64,000 nucleotides of DNA from JBDIAG01 sp963835085 (GTDB lineage: Bacteria > Actinomycetota > Actinomycetes > Actinomycetales > CAWJMD01): NCBI GenBank assembly GCA_963835085.1, contig CAWIED010000001.1, forward strand, positions 3,162,001 through 3,226,000, given 5' to 3'. The notes below the pieces were generated by a model that saw only the letters and a program-made list of their open reading frames with translations, ran no database searches and was not told where the DNA came from. A program made the position numbers and the translations under genes. Numbering within the stretch: position 1 is the stretch's first letter; the number at the start of each line of letters is the position of its first letter. This document shows, piece by piece, positions 50,673 to 59,748 of the stretch.

Positions 50673-52289
50673 ATGAAACCTACCCCCCTGTCCTGGCTGC
50701 GCTTTTCGAGCGTGCTCTCACTCCTGGCCTTGCTGCTCGGCCTCGTCGCTCTGGCTTCACCCGCCCAGGCGACCGCGATCCGCGGCAACACCCGCTGGTC
50801 GATCATCCTCTGCAAGTTCTCCGACGTCTCCGCCACGCCCCAGCCGGTGAGCTTCTTCCAACGGATGTTCACCACCGCCGGCGCCGGTCAAGGCGGTCTC
50901 GACGACTATTACAACGACCAGTCCTACGGCAAAGTACGGCTGACCGGCAGCGAGGTGCGCGGCTGGTACACGATGAAGTACACCAAGGCACAAGAGGCCG
51001 CCAAGACCCGCGGGCAGCGCATTCAGGACTGCGTGGCAACGGCTGCGGCACAAAGGTATTCGGTGCCGAGCGGTAACCGGGTGATCGCGATCATCAACGC
51101 CGCGGTCGACTCCGGATCGGCCAATGGCCAAGTGCTGCTCGACCCGAACGCCTGGAACGTCGCCTTCGCCGCCCACGAGATGGGGCACGGCTACGGCCTC
51201 GACCACTCTTACTCCAACGACACCAGCTATCAAAACGCGTCCTGGTCGCAGCCGGGCGAGTACGACAACCCGTGGGACGAGATGAGCGCCATGCACATCT
51301 ACGGCTTCACCTCTGCGAACTTCGGTAACGGTGGAGTCGGCTTCAACGGCCCTGAGCGCGACGAGGCGGGCTGGTTGCCGGAGAACCGAGTCTTCACGAT
51401 GGGCGCCGATGGAGTCGCTACCCGCACCTTGACTCTGGCCGGGTTGGAAACCCCGAACACGGCCGGGTACCTGCTGGTCCGGGTGCCATTCGACCCAGGC
51501 GATCTGTTCCACTACTACACCGTCGAACTGCGCAAGAAGACCGGCAACAGCAGGGGAATCCCAGGCGACACGGTCCTTATCAACGAAGTCCGCAACGGCA
51601 CTCCGTACCTGATCCGGAACCTCGGCGCCGCGGGCAAACCGCCCGCACAGTCGTTGAATGCGAACGGCGTATCGATCAACGTCGGCGCGATCACCGGCAA
51701 CCAGGTGAACGTCACCATCAGCACTGCCATCACCACCCGGTGCGTTCAAGGGTATGTGTGGCGGGAGGCCCGCGCTGGCGACCTGGTCTGCGTGACCGGT
51801 GCGGTACGGGCACAGGCTGCGGCAGACAACGCGGTGAAGCAGTCTCGCTGGATCAACGGCGCCTACGGCCCGCACACCTGCGTCAACGGCTACGTCTGGC
51901 GTGAGGCCTTTGCCGGCGACGACGTCTGCGTCACCGGCGCGACTCGCTCTCAGGCCGCCAGCGACAACGCCCAGGCGGCGGCACGTCGCAACCCCGCCCG
52001 GACGGTCTACGGGCCCAACGCCTGCAAGCCCGGCTACGTGTGGCGGGACGGGGATCTGTCCGACTACGTCTGCGTCACCGGCACCGTTCGGTCGCAGACG
52101 GCGGCAGACAACGCAGTCAAGCAGTCTCGCTGGATCAACGGCGCCTACGGGCCGCACACCTGCGTCAACGGCTACGTGTGGCGAGAGGCGTGGCCGAGTG
52201 ACGACGTCTGCGTCACTGGTGCCACCCGGTCGCAGGCGGCCAGCGACAACGCGGCCGGACCGAGCCGGGTGCTGCGTCCAGCCGGCTGA
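50673..52289 (+). CDS. Secreted zinc metalloprotease with C-terminal YVWRE repeats
   Basis: 538 aa from ATG 50673 (AAGGAGAC nine bases upstream). Signal peptide 1-30 (core VLSLLALLLGLVALA, AQA cleavage). The catalytic domain contains AAHEMGHGYGLDHSY (about 170-184), a full HExxHxxGxxH metzincin-type site, and an upstream GGLDDYYNDQSYGKVRLTG segment seen in M6/M43-like and related peptidases. From about 370 to the end are four repeats of 40-45 residues of the type CVNGYVWREAxxxDxVCVTGATRSQAASDNA, each with two Cys. The repeat occurs in other actinobacterial secreted proteins and may be a wall- or glycan-binding module. Transcribed alone; ends at a strong bidirectional terminator. Confidence 0.83.
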   Translation: MKPTPLSWLRFSSVLSLLALLLGLVALASPAQATAIRGNTRWSIILCKFSDVSATPQPVSFFQRMFTTAGAGQGGLDDYYNDQSYGKVRLTGSEVRGWYTMKYTKAQEAAKTRGQRIQDCVATAAAQRYSVPSGNRVIAIINAAVDSGSANGQVLLDPNAWNVAFAAHEMGHGYGLDHSYSNDTSYQNASWSQPGEYDNPWDEMSAMHIYGFTSANFGNGGVGFNGPERDEAGWLPENRVFTMGADGVATRTLTLAGLETPNTAGYLLVRVPFDPGDLFHYYTVELRKKTGNSRGIPGDTVLINEVRNGTPYLIRNLGAAGKPPAQSLNANGVSINVGAITGNQVNVTISTAITTRCVQGYVWREARAGDLVCVTGAVRAQAAADNAVKQSRWINGAYGPHTCVNGYVWREAFAGDDVCVTGATRSQAASDNAQAAARRNPARTVYGPNACKPGYVWRDGDLSDYVCVTGTVRSQTAADNAVKQSRWINGAYGPHTCVNGYVWREAWPSDDVCVTGATRSQAASDNAAGPSRVLRPAG

Positions 52290-52305
52290 CCGACGCCGAT
52301 CCGAC

Positions 52306-52333
52306 GGCGGGCCCGCGAGTATGCGGGCCCGCC
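52306..52333. terminator. Bidirectional terminator between the protease gene and regX3
   Basis: GGCGGGCCCGC at 52306-52316 and its complement at 52323-52333 with a 6-nt loop. It is centred between two convergent genes, 16 bp after one stop and 22 bp from the other. Confidence 0.8.
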
Positions 52334-52354
52334 CTCGGTTGTGTCTGGTCGGGG

Positions 52355-53032
52355 TCAGTTCTCGAACTTGTAGCCCAGCCCACGAACGGTCAACAGGTGC
52401 ACCGGGTTCTTGGGATGCAACTCGATCTTGCTGCGCAACCGCTTGACATGCACGTCGAGGGTCTTGGTGTCCCCGACGTAGTCGGCACCCCAGACCCGCT
52501 CGATGAGGGTGCTGCGGGTGAGCACCCGGCCTGCGTTGCGCACCAGGATCTCGAGTAGTTCGAACTCCTTCAGTGGCAACCCCACCTCCTGGCCTCGCAC
52601 ACTCACCACATGCCGCTCGGTGTCGATCCGCACCGGACCTGCCTCCACCACCAGTGGCGCGCTGTTGTCGTCGTTGCTCCGCCGCCGCAGCACGGCCCTG
52701 ATCCGCGCCACGAGCTCACGGCTGGAGTAGGGCTTGGTGACGTAGTCGTCGGCACCGATCTCAAGGCCCACCACCTTGTCGATCTCGGAGTCCTTGGCGG
52801 TGAGCATGATGACCGGCACATTCGACTTGGCCCGCAGCAACCTGCACACCTCCGTGCCCGACAGTCCGGGCAACATGAGGTCGAGCAGCACGAGATCGGC
52901 CCCGTGGCGATCGAAGTCGGCCAGCGCCGCGTTGCCGTCCTCGGCCACCGCGACCTCGAAACCCTCCTTGCCGAGCAGGTACGACAGCGGGTCGGAGAAC
53001 GACTCCTCGTCTTCGACGACTAGCACGCGCAT
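52355..53032 (-). CDS. regX3: Response regulator RegX3
   Basis: 225 aa OmpR-family regulator. Receiver with EDEE (about 7-10), Asp in LVLLDLMLPGLSG (about 52), Lys in VTKPYSSRELVARIRAVLRR; the winged helix has LPLKEFELLEILVRNAGRVLTRSTLIERVWGADYVGDTKTLDVHVKRLRSKIE, which is typical of PhoB/RegX3. With SenX3 it controls phosphate-starvation genes. Start overlaps the senX3 stop (TGATG). The order senX3-regX3 beside gpmA and mshA is the mycobacterial arrangement. Confidence 0.93.
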   Translation of the reverse strand: MRVLVVEDEESFSDPLSYLLGKEGFEVAVAEDGNAALADFDRHGADLVLLDLMLPGLSGTEVCRLLRAKSNVPVIMLTAKDSEIDKVVGLEIGADDYVTKPYSSRELVARIRAVLRRRSNDDNSAPLVVEAGPVRIDTERHVVSVRGQEVGLPLKEFELLEILVRNAGRVLTRSTLIERVWGADYVGDTKTLDVHVKRLRSKIELHPKNPVHLLTVRGLGYKFEN

Positions 53033-54246
53033 CAGGCAGATGCCTTCCTGTTGGGTCGGGCAGCGCGGAGCGCAGCCGTTCGATGGTGCGACGATGATCC
53101 TGGCTCGCGAGCGGGGGGAATCTCGCGATCGCCCGGTGCCGCCGGCAGCCGAAGCGTGAAGGTCGAGCCGCGGCCCAGCTCGCTGGTGACCGTGACCTCG
53201 CCGCCGTGGTTGGCGGCCACATGCTTGACGATGCTCAGGCCCAGGCCGGTGCCTCCGGTCCGGCGGGAACGAGCGGGGTCGACCCGGTAGAAGCGCTCGA
53301 AGACCCGGTCGCGCTCACCGGGCGGGATGCCGATGCCTTGGTCGGCCACCGAGATCTCCACGACGTTGTCGCGTCTGCCCACGCCCACCCCGATCCGGGT
53401 TCCCTCCTCGGAATAGTGGACCGCATTGTCGACGAGATTGCCCACGGCCGTCACCAGGAGCGCGGAGTCGCCGAACACCTGCTGCTCGCGCAGCCCACCA
53501 TGTTCGATCTCGATGTGCTTGGCCTCGGCAGCCAGCCGGCAGCGGTCTATCGCCTCGCTGACCACCAGGTCGACGCTCACCAGCACGGGCTTGCTCAGCC
53601 CGGCGCTCGACTGCAGCTGAGAGAGGTCGATGATCTCCTGCACGAGCTGGCTCAGGCGGGTGGACTCCTTCTGCAGCCGGGTGGCGAAACGCACGACGGT
53701 CGCCGGATCGTCGGCAGCAGGGATCAGGGTCTCGGCCAGCAACGAGATGGCGCCGATGGGCGTCTTCAACTCGTGCGAGACGTTGGCCACGAAGTCGCGG
53801 CGCACTTCTTCCACCCGACGCGCCTCGGTGCGATCCTCCACCAGCACCAGCACGTGCAGCGGCCCCAGGGGTACCACGCGCACATCGAGCAGCAGGCTGC
53901 CACCGAAGCCCCGGTCGAACTCCACGTCGCGGTCGTCGACCAAGCCCGTCTGGCGCACGGTGCGCACGATCGACAGCAACGACTCGTGCAGGTGTCCATC
54001 GCGCACCAGCCCCATCGCGAACGCGGCAGCCGAGGCCTTGACCACACGGTCGGCCGTGTCGAGCACCACCACGGCCGACGACAGTGCGGCCAGCACCTCG
54101 GCCGCCCCGCCGGGCAGCTCGTCGTCCCACGCGGGGTTTAGCTCGATGTTCGCTCGAGCCAGCTGGCTGCGCGCATACGCAAACGTGGCCACCCCGACGA
54201 CGAGCGCGGCAAGCCCCACGACCAATACCACTGAATCGGGCTGCAC
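53032..54246 (-). CDS. senX3: Sensor histidine kinase SenX3
   Basis: 404 aa from GTG 54246. One N-terminal TM helix (VVLVVGLAALVVGVATFAYA), a PAS-like domain (about 40-140), HisKA box NVSHELKTPIGAISLLAETL, and HATPase motifs NLVDNAVHYS, DQGIGIP and TGLGLSIVKHV. Mycobacterial SenX3 has two short TM helices and the same PAS; here I see one clear helix. It signals to RegX3 in response to phosphate, normally together with PstSCAB-PhoU, which are not in the window. Confidence 0.92.
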   Translation of the reverse strand: MQPDSVVLVVGLAALVVGVATFAYARSQLARANIELNPAWDDELPGGAAEVLAALSSAVVVLDTADRVVKASAAAFAMGLVRDGHLHESLLSIVRTVRQTGLVDDRDVEFDRGFGGSLLLDVRVVPLGPLHVLVLVEDRTEARRVEEVRRDFVANVSHELKTPIGAISLLAETLIPAADDPATVVRFATRLQKESTRLSQLVQEIIDLSQLQSSAGLSKPVLVSVDLVVSEAIDRCRLAAEAKHIEIEHGGLREQQVFGDSALLVTAVGNLVDNAVHYSEEGTRIGVGVGRRDNVVEISVADQGIGIPPGERDRVFERFYRVDPARSRRTGGTGLGLSIVKHVAANHGGEVTVTSELGRGSTFTLRLPAAPGDREIPPAREPGSSSHHRTAALRAARPNRKASA

Positions 54247-54523
54247 GATCTCAGACTACGTGCGCCGGGCACGTGGCCGGGCGCGCTCGCATCCCCACCG
54301 CCATCAGTTAGCTGGCTGTTCACCCCTGCGTTGCCCGAGTCGCCAACCCAGCCCGCAGGCTCCGCTACATTGCCTCGCAACCTCGGCATTTGCCTCGAAC
54401 CTCGGCGACGACAAGGCCCGATGACCCATCCGATCCACGAACCCGGGCGATCACGACCACGGACAGGGCGGGACGACGCATTCACATCAGCACCGCACCT
54501 CGCCCCAGGAAGAAACAGGGCCC

Positions 54524-55171
54524 ATGACTCTCGAACAACTGGCGCACGAGGCGATCGCCCTGACGGATGCACGCCCACGCGCCATCCTCGGCATCGCAGG
54601 GGCCCCCGGCGCCGGCAAGTCGACCCTGACCCACGACCTTCTCGAAGCCGTCGCGCGACGTCGCGGCCCCGAGTGGGTTGCCCACCTGCCGATGGACGGC
54701 TACCACCTCGCCGACGTCCAGCTCGATCGCCTGGGCCTGCGCGACGTCAAGGGCGCTCCGCAGACCTTCGACGTCGACGGGTACGCCAGTGCCTTGCAGC
54801 GGGTGCGGCGCCAGGAACCCGACGTCTACGTCCCTGGCTTCGAACGCGACCTGGAGCAACCCATCGCAGCAGCCCTGGTGGTGCCCGCAGAGGCGCAGCT
54901 GATCATCACCGAAGGCAACTATCTGCTGCTCGACGAACCTCGCTGGCACCACGTGCACCGGCAACTCGACGCGGTCTGGTTCGTGACCGGCGACGAGAGC
55001 GTCCGCCACGAGCGACTGCTGCAGCGCCACGTGTGTTTCGGAAAGTCTGCGACCGAGGCCGCCGAATGGGTGCGCCGCAGCGATGACGTCAACGCGCTCC
55101 TGGTGGCCTCGACCCGGGTGCGGGCCGACCGGGTCGTCGTGAACTCCTCCGCGGGTTGGACCTTTGCCTAG
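54524..55171 (+). CDS. P-loop nucleoside/nucleotide kinase family protein
   Basis: 215 aa. Walker A GIAGAPGAGKST (about 24-35), HLPMDGYHLADVQLDRLG with catalytic Asp region, and ITEGNYLLL of the uridine kinase/pantothenate kinase-like clade (FrcK/YggC type). It may phosphorylate a nucleoside or a sugar alcohol or vitamin; I cannot tell which. Transcribed alone, divergent from senX3. AGGAAG is about 13 bases before ATG. Confidence 0.78.
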   Translation: MTLEQLAHEAIALTDARPRAILGIAGAPGAGKSTLTHDLLEAVARRRGPEWVAHLPMDGYHLADVQLDRLGLRDVKGAPQTFDVDGYASALQRVRRQEPDVYVPGFERDLEQPIAAALVVPAEAQLIITEGNYLLLDEPRWHHVHRQLDAVWFVTGDESVRHERLLQRHVCFGKSATEAAEWVRRSDDVNALLVASTRVRADRVVVNSSAGWTFA

Positions 55172-55379
55172 TCCAAGACAGTGCGGGGCCTCCCGCGGCA
55201 TTACCTCGAGCGATTGGCGCCAACCGGGCATCATCGGGTAGCTCGAGCGATGCCCCTACCTATGTCTTCCGATTTCACCGAATGGTGCCTTAGTTCGGGC
55301 AGTAAGTCCCTCGCAAACGCGAACCGAATCGGGTGAATTGACGCAGGACACAAGTCAGGCGCGGCGAACGCCTTGAGAT

Positions 55380-55420
55380 TGTGGAGTCCTAGTAACGCTA
55401 TGCGTAACTAAAACTCCACA
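55380..55420. repeat. 41-bp interrupted palindrome
   Basis: TGTGGAGT at 55380-55387 and ACTCCACA at 55413-55420 pair perfectly; inside, AGTAACGC and GCGTAACT pair with one mismatch around the loop TAT, with a 3-base mismatch on each side. It could be an operator, a small RNA hairpin or a recombination site. Confidence 0.65.
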
Positions 55421-55558
55421 ACTTTGCCGCTCCGGGCCCGCGACGGTCCACCATGGTCCGGTTCACGGTCCCGTCATGTTCGACCACACTCGTTGCGCGA
55501 TTCGATCGACTACTCACGCACGCCAACGGATCCACCCGGTTTGCCCACGCCGAAAACA

Positions 55559-55590
55559 CCTGGAGGGGCCCCAGTCGGGACCCCTCCAGG
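55559..55590 (-). terminator. Terminator of gpmA
   Basis: CCTGGAGGGG and its complement with a 12-nt loop, ending 16 bp after the gpmA stop on the minus strand. Confidence 0.75.
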
Positions 55591-55605
55591 CATTCGTACG
55601 GTTGG

Positions 55606-56346
55606 TCAGCGGCCCTGGTTGGCGACGGCCGAAATGGCGTCTGCCGCGGCCTCTGGGTCGAGGTACTGCCCGGGAGCGGTGGGCATGAAGTCGTCGCCGA
55701 GGGTGTACAGGAGCGGGATGCCGGTGGGGATGTTGAGGCCGGCGATGTCGTCGTCGGAGATGCCGTCGAGATGCTTCACCAGCGCACGCAACGAGTTGCC
55801 ATGTGCCGCAACCAGAACCGTCTTACCGGCCTGGAGATCCGGGATGATGTCGGATTCCCAGTACGGCATCATCCGAATGCCCACGTCTTTGAGGCACTCG
55901 GTCAAGGGCAGCTCGTCTCCGAGGTCGGCGTAGCGCGGGTCGGCGTCCTGGCTGAACTCGGAGCCCTTCTCGATCGGCGGTGGCGGGGTGTCGTACGAGC
56001 GACGCCAGAGCATGAACTGCTCCTCGCCGAACTCGGCCAGGGTCTGCTTCTTGTCCTTGCCCTGCAGCGCGCCGTAGTGCCGCTCATTGAGCCGCCACGT
56101 GCGCTTGACCGGAATCCAGTGCCGGTCGGCCGCATCGAGCGCCAGGTTGGCGGTGGTGATCGCGCGCCGCAGCAGCGAGGTGTGCACCACGTCGGGCAGC
56201 ACACCGGCATCGGTCAACAGGGTGCCGCCCCGGGCGGCCTCCTCGCGACCCTTGTCGGAAAGCTGCACGTCAACCCAGCCGGTGAACAGGTTCTTTGCGT
56301 TCCACTCGCTCTCGCCGTGGCGGAGCAGCACCAAGGTGTAGGCCAT
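55606..56346 (-). CDS. gpmA: 2,3-bisphosphoglycerate-dependent phosphoglycerate mutase
   Basis: 246 aa. Interconverts 3- and 2-phosphoglycerate in glycolysis. LVLLRHGESEWNAKNLFTGWVDVQLSDKGREEA holds the phospho-His; the second His is in VAAHGNSLRALVKHLDG. ATG 56346 is chosen over GTG 56352 because AAGGTG lies five bases upstream. It is 9 bp downstream of the YbjN gene, so co-transcribed with mshA-ybjN, as in mycobacteria. Confidence 0.95.
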   Translation of the reverse strand: MAYTLVLLRHGESEWNAKNLFTGWVDVQLSDKGREEAARGGTLLTDAGVLPDVVHTSLLRRAITTANLALDAADRHWIPVKRTWRLNERHYGALQGKDKKQTLAEFGEEQFMLWRRSYDTPPPPIEKGSEFSQDADPRYADLGDELPLTECLKDVGIRMMPYWESDIIPDLQAGKTVLVAAHGNSLRALVKHLDGISDDDIAGLNIPTGIPLLYTLGDDFMPTAPGQYLDPEAAADAISAVANQGR

Positions 56347-56355
56347 GGCCACACC

Positions 56356-56964
56356 TTAGGGCTTTTCACCCGGTGGTTGGGCACCTGGTTCGGAGTCGGC
56401 CTCAGACCCCTGGGACCGGGTCGGCTCCTCGTCCAGCAGGTGTTTGAAGGCCTCTAGGTTGCGGGTCGAGAGGCCCCGCGAGACGCGCCACGCGTGCTCC
56501 TTGCGCACAGAGGTCACGAAGCCACGGCTGATGATCTCGTTGAACGACCGGTCGGCCACGTCGAGCGCTTCGCCGAGCATGGCGTCGAACGCCTCGCTCG
56601 TCAGCGAGGTCACGGGCAACCTCCCCTGCACATAGATGTCGCCCATCGCGTCGATGGCGAAGGCGACGCTACGCAGACGTGCATTCCGCTGCAGCAACCA
56701 GCGGTAGACCCCGACGTGGTTCTCCTCAGGATTGCGGCAGACGAACGCAGAGACCTCCACCGACTGTTGGCCCACCAGCACCGAGATCGGCACGTGCAGC
56801 CGGGTGCTGCCGGGCAGCTGGACGATGCTCTCCCCCGGCCGGGTACCCGGATCTACCTCTACCGCAACGGGTTTGCCGTGCGCGCCCGGCACCGGTTCGA
56901 GGCTCTGCAGCTCCTTCAACCAGCTTGCGACGATCGTGGCGGCGCTCTCTCCCGACGCGGTCAT
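56356..56964 (-). CDS. YbjN-domain protein (type III chaperone-like fold)
   Basis: 202 aa from ATG 56964, which overlaps the mshA stop (ATGA); the open frame upstream runs inside mshA and is not used. The YbjN domain spans about 15-165 (IVQLPGSTRLHVPISVLVGQQSVEVSAFVCRNPEENHVGVYRWLLQRN, then AIDAMGDIYVQGRLPVTSLTSEAFDAML). A Glu/Pro-rich tail follows. The mshA-ybjN-gpmA linkage is conserved in actinobacteria (Rv0487 in M. tuberculosis). Likely a chaperone-like or regulatory partner; its role is unknown. Confidence 0.85.
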   Translation of the reverse strand: MTASGESAATIVASWLKELQSLEPVPGAHGKPVAVEVDPGTRPGESIVQLPGSTRLHVPISVLVGQQSVEVSAFVCRNPEENHVGVYRWLLQRNARLRSVAFAIDAMGDIYVQGRLPVTSLTSEAFDAMLGEALDVADRSFNEIISRGFVTSVRKEHAWRVSRGLSTRNLEAFKHLLDEEPTRSQGSEADSEPGAQPPGEKP

Positions 56965-58292
56965 CGGGGCAGCTGGCCGGCAGCGGCGATGGTCCCGTCG
57001 GCCTCCAGCTTGGCCAGCCGTTCGGTGCGTGCCTCGCAATACACATCGAGCACGGCGCTCACGCAGGCGTCCCACCCGAAGGACTGCGCGTGCCGGCGAG
57101 CGCCTTCGCTCAACCTCGCCAGCTCGACGGGGTTTGCCAGCAGCCCGGCGAGAATCCTTGCCCACGTGGTGGGTTCATGGTCCGGCACAAGCATCCCCGA
57201 TACCCCGTCGGCCACCGCCACCGCCAGACCACCCACCTTGGCGGCCACTACCGGGGTGCCGCACGCCTGCGCCTCGATGGCCACTAGGCCGAACGACTCG
57301 TTGTAGCTCGGCACCACCACCACATCGGCCGCGGCGTAGTGCCGGGCCAGGTCGGCTCGCGAGATCGGCGGCCGGAAGTGCACGACGTCGGGCACCCCGG
57401 GTACTCCCATAAGCCCGAGACTCGTGGCGAGATCGGCGAGCTCGGTGGGCCGAGCCAACCCCGATCCACTCGGGCCGCCCACCAGCACCACAGCCAGCCT
57501 GTTGCGCAGGCCGGGGTCGGTGCGCAGCATGGCGGCGGCCGCCTTGATCAGCACGTCCGGAGCCTTGAGCGGCTGCATCCGGCCGGCGAAGAGCAGGATC
57601 TGGCCATCGGGCGGCAGGCCCAGGCTCAGCCGCAGAGCGGCGCGATCGCCGGCGGGCCGAAACGCGTCGAGGTCCACACCGGGACTCACCACGGCCACCC
57701 GGTGCGCGTCCGCCCCGTACAGATCGATGAGTTCGCGCGCCTCGGTGTGGGTGTTGGCGATGAGCCGGTCGGCCGCGAGCACCACCTGCTCCTCGCCGAT
57801 CTCGCGCCCGGGCGGCTCGGGCGCGTCACCGGCGGCAAGGGCCGCGTTCTTGACCTTGGCCATCGTGTGCATGGTGTGCACGAGCGGCACGTTCCAGCGG
57901 TCTGCCACCAGCCAGCCCACCTGGCCCGAGAGCCAGTAGTGCGAGTGCACCACGTCGTACCAGCCGGGAGGGTGAAAAGCCTGCTCACGCATGACACCGG
58001 CGGTGAAGGCGCACAGCTGCCCGGGTAGGTCGTCCTTGCCCAGCCCCGACAGCGGGCCCGCCAGCACGTGGCGCACGAGCACGCCGTCGGCCAACTCGAC
58101 CGTCTCGTCGGCGCCGGCTCGTTGGGACGACGTCGCCCGCGTGAAGATCTCCACCTCGATGCCGCGCCGGGCCAGCCCCTTGGCGAGCTCGACGACGTAG
58201 ACGTTGAGTCCGCCGGCATCACCGGTGCCAGGCTGTTCCAGTGGCGAGGTGTGCACAGACAACATCGCCACCCGGCGCGGGGGAATCGACAC
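56961..58292 (-). CDS. mshA: D-inositol-3-phosphate glycosyltransferase
   Basis: 443 aa GT4 enzyme of the first mycothiol step: it joins N-acetylglucosamine from UDP-GlcNAc to inositol 3-phosphate. Landmarks: SVHTSPLEQPGTGDAGGLNVYVVELAKGLARRG (acceptor side), DVVHSHYWLSGQVGW, LFAGRMQPLKAPDVLIKA, and YNESFGLVAIEAQACGTPVVA (donor EX7E motif). It shows that the organism makes mycothiol, matching the mycothiol-dependent dehydrogenase at 18.5 kb. Divergent from the methyltransferase gene, 63 bp apart. Confidence 0.95.
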   Translation of the reverse strand: MSIPPRRVAMLSVHTSPLEQPGTGDAGGLNVYVVELAKGLARRGIEVEIFTRATSSQRAGADETVELADGVLVRHVLAGPLSGLGKDDLPGQLCAFTAGVMREQAFHPPGWYDVVHSHYWLSGQVGWLVADRWNVPLVHTMHTMAKVKNAALAAGDAPEPPGREIGEEQVVLAADRLIANTHTEARELIDLYGADAHRVAVVSPGVDLDAFRPAGDRAALRLSLGLPPDGQILLFAGRMQPLKAPDVLIKAAAAMLRTDPGLRNRLAVVLVGGPSGSGLARPTELADLATSLGLMGVPGVPDVVHFRPPISRADLARHYAAADVVVVPSYNESFGLVAIEAQACGTPVVAAKVGGLAVAVADGVSGMLVPDHEPTTWARILAGLLANPVELARLSEGARRHAQSFGWDACVSAVLDVYCEARTERLAKLEADGTIAAAGQLPR

Positions 58293-58355
58293 GTCGTGAC
58301 GCTAACTCATCCGGCAGCCGGCGGAAACGCCGACAGGTGCCGCTACCGTCGTGAT

Positions 58356-59309
58356 GTGTCCTATCCAGGCCTGGCAGGCTCGCAGAGCGCGGCACAGGAC
58401 GGGCCTCGCGGACAGGCCACGGAGCAGTCCGGCCACTCGGCCGCTGATCGGGCCCGACCCCTGGACGGTCGGCAGGCGCGTCCGCGGACGGCTCGGCAGA
58501 GGCGCCCCATCGGCACGATCACCCGCGGCACGACCGCCCCCAATCGGCTCCGCCGGATCGACCGGTGGCTCACCGGGTCGTGGGCCGCGCGGGTGCTGCG
58601 CGCCGCCGCCGATCCGCTGGTCGTCGATCTCGGTTATGGCGCAAGCCCGGTGACGACGCTGGAGCTGGCCCGCAGGCTACGGCGGGTGCGGCCCGACGTC
58701 GAGGTGGTGGGCATCGAGATCGATCCCGTACGGGTACGCGCCGCGCAGGAATTGACCGAGCCCGGCCTGCACTTCGCCCGCGGCGGTTTCGAGCTGTCTC
58801 CGCTACAGGGCCGCCGACCGGTGATCGTCCGCGCGGCCAATGTGTGGCGCCAATACGACGAGACCGAGGTTGCCGCCGGCTGGGCGCAGGTCACGGCCCG
58901 CCTTGCCCCCGACGGCCTGCTCGTCGACGCCACCTGCGACGAGATCGGACGCCGTTCGGCGTGGGTCTGCGTACAGCGGGGTGGCGCGGTCTCGTTGACG
59001 ATCTCACTACGACTGGCCGGCCTGGAGCAGCCCTCCGACGTGGCCGAGCGACTGCCGAAGTCGCTGATTCACCGCAACGTGCCGGGCGAAGGGGTGCACG
59101 CGTGGCTACAGGCCCTCGACGAGGCCTGGCGACACCATGCCCCGTTGGCGAGCTTCGGTGCGAGACAACGGTTCCTGGCTACCTGCGAGGCAACCCGTTC
59201 GGCCGGCTGGCCCGTTCTAGGAGCGGCGAAGCGATGGCGGCTGGGCGAGGTGGGCGTGGCGTGGTCAGCGGTCGCGCCGGGAACAGGGGCGACTCACCAG
59301 CCGCCGTAA
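58356..59309 (+). CDS. Class I SAM-dependent methyltransferase-like protein
   Basis: 317 aa from GTG 58356; the first about 70 residues are basic and low-complexity. LVVDLGYGASPVTTLELARRL (about 88-108) is motif I (DLGYG for DxGxG) and VEVVGIEIDPVRV is motif II. HFARGGFELSPL and DGLLVDATCDEIGRR follow. It looks like a conserved actinobacterial gene always near mshA. Substrate unknown. It ends 16 bp inside the convergent DUF2516 gene. Confidence 0.72.
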   Translation: MSYPGLAGSQSAAQDGPRGQATEQSGHSAADRARPLDGRQARPRTARQRRPIGTITRGTTAPNRLRRIDRWLTGSWAARVLRAAADPLVVDLGYGASPVTTLELARRLRRVRPDVEVVGIEIDPVRVRAAQELTEPGLHFARGGFELSPLQGRRPVIVRAANVWRQYDETEVAAGWAQVTARLAPDGLLVDATCDEIGRRSAWVCVQRGGAVSLTISLRLAGLEQPSDVAERLPKSLIHRNVPGEGVHAWLQALDEAWRHHAPLASFGARQRFLATCEATRSAGWPVLGAAKRWRLGEVGVAWSAVAPGTGATHQPP

Positions 59310-59626
59310 GGTCCACCGTCTCCACGACGACCGCCGAGGATCGCGACGATGGACGGGCGCACCCGGGTGAGGTAGACCCCGCACACCACCAGCGCGATGA
59401 GGTTGAACATGTTGACGGGCCCGTAGAAGTTGGGGAGCGAGATCACGCCGCAGGCCATCGCTGCACCCAACATGGCCAGCCACACCACTTTCGTCTGATT
59501 GCTCGTGGCTGGAAAGGCATCGGCCCGGTGACGCGCTGCGTCGACGAGGCAGAACCCCTGCAGCGCCAGGCAGCCGACCGAGAGCACCCAGAGCACAAGA
59601 GTCTGGACCGACCACAGCGCGTTCAT
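59294..59626 (-). CDS. DUF2516 family membrane protein
   Basis: 110 aa with three hydrophobic segments (about 8-30, 45-65, 68-88) and a short Gly-rich tail. The sequence pattern VLWVLSVGCLALQGFCLVDAARHRADAFPA and TKVVWLAMLGAA matches DUF2516, a small conserved actinobacterial protein. Ends overlap with the methyltransferase gene by 16 bp, convergently. Function unknown. Confidence 0.83.
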   Translation of the reverse strand: MNALWSVQTLVLWVLSVGCLALQGFCLVDAARHRADAFPATSNQTKVVWLAMLGAAMACGVISLPNFYGPVNMFNLIALVVCGVYLTRVRPSIVAILGGRRGDGGPYGGW

Positions 59627-59748
59627 GAACTCATCGTAGTGGGCGAACTGGGGAACTCCCTGTGCGTCAGCATTCCCGGCGGGCCTCCGCCCGGGCTGTC
59701 AATGCCGGGCGGTTCGGGCCGAATCTTCGACGGAGAACTTCACCCGGC

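Larger units (their letters stand above)
55172..55605. other. 434-bp gap between convergent genes
   Basis: No gene found. Contains the 41-bp interrupted palindrome at 55380-55420 and the gpmA terminator at 55559-55590. The middle is lower in GC than its surroundings. Confidence 0.6.
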
